This document shows, in pieces, positions 6,848 through 10,215 of a stretch of 10,215 nucleotides of DNA. The stretch covers positions 1 to 10,215 of the forward strand of contig JBBQTU010000158.1 in NCBI GenBank assembly GCA_038213005.1, written 5' to 3'. Below the pieces are notes generated by a model. The model did not search any database and had not been told where the DNA came from. It saw only the letters and a list, made by a program, of their open reading frames with translations. This DNA is from JBBQTU01 sp038213005 (GTDB taxonomy: Bacteria > Planctomycetota > Phycisphaerae > Tepidisphaerales > Tepidisphaeraceae). The translations under genes and the position numbers were made by a program. The stretch's first letter is position 1. Every line of letters begins with the position of its first letter.

Positions 6848-6876
6848 TTGACCTGACGCCCAAGCCCGGATATTTT
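6848..6876 (+). promoter_or_regulatory. Probable ilvB promoter
   Basis: TTGACC (6848-6853) and TATTTT (6871-6876) with a 17-bp spacer fit a sigma70-type promoter (five of six and four of six matches). Transcription would begin near 6883, about 220 bases before the ilvB start. The transcript would thus open with the small leader frame at 6886, almost without a 5' untranslated region. Confidence 0.5.
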
Positions 6877-6885
6877 GCGCGTCCT

Positions 6886-6924
6886 ATGTCATCTGCGATT
6901 CGACTTACGGTCGTCGTACGATAG
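6886..6924 (+). CDS. Candidate branched-chain leader peptide upstream of ilvB
   Basis: A 12-codon frame, ATG to TAG, encoding MSSAIRLTVVVR. Five of the twelve residues are Ile, Leu or Val, including three consecutive Val codons, which is the signature of leader peptides that sense charged branched-chain tRNAs. The pattern I-R-L-x-V-V-V resembles what I recall of the corynebacterial ilvBNC leader peptide (memory only, not checked). It lies just after a promoter-like sequence and about 175 bases before ilvB, with hairpins in between. It has no ribosome binding site, but the predicted transcription start is only a few bases upstream, so a leaderless start is possible. Chance occurrence cannot be excluded for so short a frame. 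Confidence 0.5.
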   Translation: MSSAIRLTVVVR

Positions 6925-6964
6925 GCCGGGTTTGACCGAGGCGAGACATTGAACTGTCCGCCAA

Positions 6965-7029
6965 GGCGACTGGCCCACTTCTGCGTTGCCGGCTCGACCG
7001 AAGAGCCCGGCATTCTGGCCGCTTATTTT
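6965..7029 (+). promoter_or_regulatory. Candidate attenuator hairpins in the ilvB leader
   Basis: Terminator form: TGCCGGCTC (6987-6995) pairs with GAGCCCGGCA (7003-7012) around the loop GACCGAA, with C7006 bulged. CTGGCC (6970-6975) with GGCCG (7017-7021) can extend the base. CTTATTTT follows at once (7022-7029). Competing form: GGCGAC (6965-6970) pairs with GTTGCC (6985-6990), taking the 5' arm of the terminator stem. A further alternative pairs GCCGGG (6925-6930), just after the leader stop, with CCCGGC (7006-7011). This was paired by eye without energy calculation; the T run is short. Confidence 0.4.
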
Positions 7030-7101
7030 CACGATAATAATTGAGGACTCCCAGGCAAGGCAGTAGATTCTGTCTTCCCGATGACCAGAGGTAAAACGAC
7101 T

Positions 7102-8871
7102 ATGGCAACCACACACACAGCTATGACGACCGCTCCAGCCCCCGCCCAGGACGACATCAAGGTCGCCGAGCGCGGCAGGTTCAAGGGCAAGACCGGCGCC
7201 AAGATCATCCACGAACTGCTGATCCAGAAGCACAAAGTCGAGGTGATGTTCGGCTACCCTGGCGGGGCCATCCTGCCCATGTTCGACGAAATCTACGACA
7301 CCAAGGCCCGGTTCATCCTGACTCGCCACGAGCAGGGCGCCGGCCACGCCGCCGACGGCTATGCCCGCGCCACCGGCAAGCCCGGCGTCTGTATCGTGAC
7401 TTCCGGCCCAGGCGCGACCAACATGGTGACCCCCCTGGCCACCGCCCAGATGGATTCGATCCCCATGGTCTGTCTGTCGGGCCAGGTCGCAACCAAAGCC
7501 ATCGGCAACGATGCCTTTCAGGAAGCCGACATCACCGGCATCACCCGCCCCTGCACCAAGTGGAACTACCTGGTCAAGGACATCCTCGAACTGCCCCGCA
7601 TCATCAACGAAGCGTTCATGGTTGCCACCAGCGGCCGGCCCGGCGCAGTCCTGGTCGACCTGCCCAAGGACGTGACCTCGATGATCTGCCCCGAAGAGGT
7701 CGACGACACGCCTCGTCAGCACATTCAGAAGCGCAAGGGCATCTACAGCCACGCCGGACACAACAAGCAGATCACCGACGCTGCCGAGATGATCAACAAG
7801 AGCGTCCATCCCGTGCTCTACGTCGGCGGCGGTGTCATCCTGGCCGGAGCGTCGGACATCCTGCGGAAACTCGCCGCCAAGGCGAACATTCCCGTCACCA
7901 CCACCCTGCTGGGTCTGGGCGCGTTTGACGAAACAGATCCGCGCAGCCTCTATATGCTGGGCATGCACGGCAGCGCCTTTGCCAACTACGCTGTCCAGGA
8001 CTGCGATTGCCTGATCGCCGTGGGCGCCCGGTTCGACGACCGCGTCACCGGCAATCTCGCCGCCTTTGCCCCCAAAGCCAGGATCATCCACATAGACGTC
8101 GATCCTTCGTCCATCTCCAAGGTCGTCGACGTGGATATCCCCATCGTCGGCGACTGCAAACTCTGCCTCGAAGAGCTGATGCAGTACTTGGAACACCGCG
8201 ACCGCCACGAGTGGTTCGCCCAGATCAACGGGTGGAAGAAGCGATATCCGTTCCACTACCTGGACGACTCGCCCAAGATGAAGCCGCAGGCCGTCATTGA
8301 AGAGATCTGCCGCCAGACCAAAGGCGACGCCATCATCGCCACCGGCGTGGGGCAGCATCAGATGTGGGCAGCCCAGTTCTACCGCTGGCGTTTCCCGCGT
8401 CAGATGATCACCAGCGGCGGGCTGGGCACGATGGGCTACGGCGTCCCGGGCTGCATGGGCGCGGCCCTGGGCCGGCCGGACAAGACCGTCATCGACATCG
8501 ACGGCGACGGCTCATTCATGATGACCATGCCGGAACTGGCGACCATCGCCGAGCACAACATCCCGGTGAAGATCGTCATCCTCAACAATGACTTTCTGGG
8601 AATGGTCAAGCAGTGGCAGGACCTGTTCTACGGCCAGCGCTATTCCGGCACGGTCATGAAGAACCCCAACTTCCCGGCATTGGCCGAGGCCTTTGGCATC
8701 AAGGGCCTGCGCTGCACCGAGAAGACGAAGATCGCCCACAGTGTCAGCGAGATGCTGGCCCATCCCGGCCCGGTGGTGGCCGAGTTCTGGGTTGAGCCGC
8801 ACGAACACGTGTACCCGATGGTCCCGGCGGGCAAGGGTCTGCACGAGATGGAACTGGGCTCTCTGGCTTGA
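7102..8871 (+). CDS. ilvB: Acetolactate synthase large (catalytic) subunit
   Basis: The ThDP- and FAD-dependent enzyme joins two pyruvates to acetolactate, or pyruvate and 2-ketobutyrate to acetohydroxybutyrate, opening Val/Leu/Ile synthesis. From the ATG at 7102 it is 589 residues, normal for the family. Visible: the N-terminal PYR domain with GYPGGAILPMFDEIYD (51-66) and catalytic Glu77 in TRHEQGAGHAADGYAR; SGPGATN (101-107); the AFQEADI loop (138-144); the central FAD domain with VGARFDDRVTG (307-317); and the C-terminal ThDP motif GDGSF...NN (468-496) followed by MVKQWQDLFY. I prefer 7102 to the in-frame ATG at 7081 because AGAGGT lies ten bases before it and none precedes 7081. A hydrophilic Ala/Thr-rich lead of about 25 residues precedes the domain. 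No ilvN lies next to it; a tRNA follows 43 bases later. Expression is probably controlled by the leader at 6886-7029. Confidence 0.97.
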   Translation: MATTHTAMTTAPAPAQDDIKVAERGRFKGKTGAKIIHELLIQKHKVEVMFGYPGGAILPMFDEIYDTKARFILTRHEQGAGHAADGYARATGKPGVCIVTSGPGATNMVTPLATAQMDSIPMVCLSGQVATKAIGNDAFQEADITGITRPCTKWNYLVKDILELPRIINEAFMVATSGRPGAVLVDLPKDVTSMICPEEVDDTPRQHIQKRKGIYSHAGHNKQITDAAEMINKSVHPVLYVGGGVILAGASDILRKLAAKANIPVTTTLLGLGAFDETDPRSLYMLGMHGSAFANYAVQDCDCLIAVGARFDDRVTGNLAAFAPKARIIHIDVDPSSISKVVDVDIPIVGDCKLCLEELMQYLEHRDRHEWFAQINGWKKRYPFHYLDDSPKMKPQAVIEEICRQTKGDAIIATGVGQHQMWAAQFYRWRFPRQMITSGGLGTMGYGVPGCMGAALGRPDKTVIDIDGDGSFMMTMPELATIAEHNIPVKIVILNNDFLGMVKQWQDLFYGQRYSGTVMKNPNFPALAEAFGIKGLRCTEKTKIAHSVSEMLAHPGPVVAEFWVEPHEHVYPMVPAGKGLHEMELGSLA

Positions 8872-8895
8872 CAGAAAAGCCCCGGCGAATACACT
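8868..8895 (+). promoter_or_regulatory. Promoter of tRNA-Asp overlapping the ilvB stop
   Basis: A perfect TTGACA (8868-8873) contains the ilvB stop codon TGA (8869-8871). After a 16-bp spacer comes TACACT (8890-8895), matching four of six positions. Transcription would begin near 8902, a dozen bases before the tRNA. This gives the tRNA its own promoter independent of ilvB. Confidence 0.6.
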
Positions 8896-8914
8896 GCCAA
8901 GCCGTTTGAGCCAC

Positions 8915-8988
<74 letters not shown>

Positions 8989-8994
8989 CTTATC

Positions 8995-9033
8995 GCAAGG
9001 CTCCGCGTTATCTCGCGGGGCCTTGCTTCGTTT
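8995..9033 (+). terminator. Terminator after tRNA-Asp
   Basis: GCAAGGCTCCGCG (8995-9007) pairs with CGCGGGGCCTTGC (9014-9026) in a 13-bp stem with one G-T pair and the loop TTATCT. TTCGTTT follows. It begins six bases after the tRNA, so it ends the short tRNA transcript. Confidence 0.8.
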
Positions 9034-9081
9034 CGCAGGTGGAATAGGCATTCAAGACGATCAAGAGCGACATCGCGGTGC

Positions 9082-9368
9082 GGCCCCGGCCAGACACTAC
9101 CCCCGTAGTGTATTGCTCTCTGAAAAGTAAATACCGCCCCGGTGCGTCAGGACGCTCCCCGCCCCCTTCGTCGCTCCGTCGCTCCGTCGCTCCGACCTCC
9201 GTGCCTGCGTGCCTCGGTGCCTTCGGAGGAAACCTGAGCATCTGACCCACCAATCGGCGCGTATCCCCTTACCCCACAAGGCCCCGCGCCACCCTCCCCT
9301 CGCGAAAACCCGCGCATCTGCCCCGTCCTGCTCTCTCGCCCTCTCGCCCTCCCGCTTTCGCGCCTCTC
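9082..9368. repeat. Dispersed intergenic repeat, copy B
   Basis: Matches copy C at its left (GGCCCCGGCC, CTACCCCCGTAG) and copy A over the rest, in the same order and orientation. It also contains three units of CGTCGCTC (9169-9192), three GTGCCTNN units (9201-9224) and CTCTCGCC CTCTCGCC CTCCCGCT (9333-9356). It reaches the last codon of the metallopeptidase gene on the other strand. The gap 8989-9366 holds no convincing gene. Confidence 0.8.
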
Positions 9369-9747
9369 AGCCATACCCCAGATCATCCAGGTCGTCCTCA
9401 TCCAAGCCATAGTGATGGCCCAGTTCATGAAGCACCGTCGAACGGACGTTCTCAATCAACTGCTCTTCGGTGTCACTGATCTGCTCAATCGACGCCTGAA
9501 ACACATAGATGACATCCGGCAGACGCCCGGATTCTTCAACACTCCGCTCTGTGATCGGCCGCCCCACATAGAGCCCCAGCAGCAATTCCTCCGGCCCCAG
9601 CGCCGCCCGGTGCAGCATCCGCGGCGTCGGAGTGTCCCGCAACTCCACGCGGACCTCCTCCAGAGCCGCGGCGAACTGCTCAGGCAGGTCGCGCAACGCG
9701 ACTTCCACAATCCCGGCGAATGCGCTTTTGCTCACTGGTAGTGCCAT
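9367..9747 (-). CDS. Minimal zincin-type metallopeptidase family protein
   Basis: A 126-residue protein of the small zincin-like family (formerly DUF1025). It shows the zinc motif HELGHHYGLDED at residues 107-118: His107 and His111 as ligands, Glu108 as catalytic base, and a downstream Asp as probable third ligand. Before it comes LLLGLYVGRPITERS (56-70) and PDVIYVFQASIEQI, the beta-strand and edge region usual in this family, and the C-terminal DDLDDLGYG also fits. It has no signal peptide or membrane segment, so it is probably cytoplasmic. The physiological substrate of this family is unknown to me. The length is normal for a complete member. The start at 9747 has only a weak ribosome binding site. 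It is divergent from the SppA-like gene. Confidence 0.88.
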   Translation of the reverse strand: MALPVSKSAFAGIVEVALRDLPEQFAAALEEVRVELRDTPTPRMLHRAALGPEELLLGLYVGRPITERSVEESGRLPDVIYVFQASIEQISDTEEQLIENVRSTVLHELGHHYGLDEDDLDDLGYG

Positions 9748-9771
9748 CGGTACAATCCAACTCTAGCGTTA

Positions 9772-9780
9772 ATCATAACA
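9772..9780 (-). promoter_or_regulatory. Extended -10 element for the metallopeptidase gene
   Basis: On the minus strand TGTTATGAT gives a TGn extension plus TATGAT (five of six -10 matches). This predicts a transcription start about 18 bases before the ATG at 9747. I see no matching -35, which extended -10 promoters often lack. Confidence 0.4.
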
Positions 9781-9853
9781 AGCCGCATCCCTCGTGGGCC
9801 GCGGCAGCGTCACGGACACCGCCGCGTGTTCCAGATCGCCAGGTGTGATAGCC

Positions 9854-10215
9854 ATGAAGTCTTTTCCTCTGATTCTGCTCGCGACACTCGCCCTGGCTGG
9901 CTGCGGCATGCCCAGCCTTGTCGTGACCCCCGTCTCCGCCGTCAGCAGCCTGCAGGAGACGACCGTTCGCGAAGGCAGAGGCTGGTTTCCTAAAAAGGTA
10001 GCCATCATCGAGGTCGAGGGCCTCCTGGCAAACAAGCGGGAGACCGGCCTGCTGGAACCCGGCGAGAACCCCCTCAATCTCTTCGCCGAGCAGTTCGATA
10101 AGGCCGAGGCCGACCCCAGCGTCCAGGCCGTCGTCCTTCGGATCAATTCCCCCGGCGGCACCGTCACCGCGGCGGACATCATGTACGACCGCGTCATCCA
10201 GTTCCGCCAGCGCAC
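9854..10215 (+). CDS. sppA: S49-family signal peptide peptidase (SppA-like) lipoprotein, N-terminal part
   Basis: The frame is open to the window edge (120 codons and two bases). It starts MKSFPLILLATLALAGCGMP, a short basic end, a hydrophobic stretch and a lipobox LAGC with Cys17, so it should be a lipoprotein anchored at the outer face of the inner membrane or beyond. Residues 47-57 (PKKVAIIEVEG) and 89-102 (SVQAVVLRINSPGGTV) match the SppA/ClpP-like fold: strand, then the oxyanion-type SPGG loop. This is followed by AADIMYDRVIQFR, as in S49 peptidases, which cut leftover signal peptides in the membrane. The catalytic Ser and Lys lie beyond the edge. AGGTG eight bases before the ATG supports the start. 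The lipoprotein signal replaces the usual N-terminal membrane anchor. Confidence 0.85.
   Translation, partial: MKSFPLILLATLALAGCGMPSLVVTPVSAVSSLQETTVREGRGWFPKKVAIIEVEGLLANKRETGLLEPGENPLNLFAEQFDKAEADPSVQAVVLRINSPGGTVTAADIMYDRVIQFRQR

Noticed and set aside
6494..6924. Overlapping plus-strand Pro/Arg-rich frames of 68-131 codons
   Set aside because: They translate repeat copy A in several frames, are low in complexity and have no ribosome binding sites. Only the last 12 codons (6886-6924) are retained, as the leader peptide candidate.
6889..8358. Long minus-strand open frame (489 codons) opposite ilvB
   Set aside because: It is the antisense shadow of a GC-rich, highly conserved gene, with low-complexity Gly/Asp-rich translation and no family features.
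9008..9455. Arg/Gly-rich minus-strand frames downstream of the metallopeptidase gene
   Set aside because: They translate repeat copy B and the overlapping gene end out of frame, with no family signal.
9769..10215. Minus-strand frame opposite the SppA-like gene
   Set aside because: The plus strand carries a lipobox signal and the SPGG motif; the minus frame is a shadow with no features.

Overview
The window is GC-rich, tightly packed DNA from a bacterial chromosome. Planctomycetota (Phycisphaerae-like) is my best guess. It rests on the mix of chained PAS/receiver kinases, a secreted NEW3/CBM9-like protein, a lipoprotein-type SppA and many short tandem repeats between and inside genes. No marker in the window fixes the phylum, so the assignment is an inference.

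Left edge (1-950, minus strand): the N-terminal part of tsaB (tRNA t6A synthesis) runs off the window. It carries an in-frame insertion built from short tandem repeats. Directly upstream lie the decayed remains of a RelE/ParE-type toxin and its antitoxin. The antitoxin remnant joins in frame onto the tsaB start.

952-5261 (plus strand) is a signalling cluster: a membrane CHASE3-PAS histidine kinase, a translationally coupled Rcp1-like single-domain response regulator that is frameshifted by one missing base in a G run, then a 7-bp repeat array and a soluble REC-PAS-HisKA-HATPase-REC hybrid kinase. No DNA-binding output domain is present, so signalling probably ends in protein-protein contacts or a distant partner.

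5262-7080 holds a 5'-truncated gene for a NEW3 plus CBM9-like extracellular protein, lying between two copies of a dispersed intergenic repeat. After the second copy come a strong terminator-like hairpin, a promoter, and a 12-codon reading frame (MSSAIRLTVVVR) rich in Ile/Leu/Val codons, followed by alternative hairpins. This is a good candidate for an attenuator of ilvB.

7102-8988: ilvB (acetolactate synthase large subunit), then tRNA-Asp(GUC). The tRNA promoter overlaps the ilvB stop codon, and a terminator hairpin follows the tRNA. A third copy of the dispersed repeat fills 9082-9368.

Right edge: a minus-strand minimal zincin-type metallopeptidase (HELGH motif) and, divergently, the start of an S49 (SppA-type) peptidase with a lipoprotein signal, cut by the window end. 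The most notable items are the candidate ilvB leader-peptide attenuator, the composite repeat family that also enters the tsaB coding sequence, the eroded toxin-antitoxin pair, and the response-regulator frameshift.
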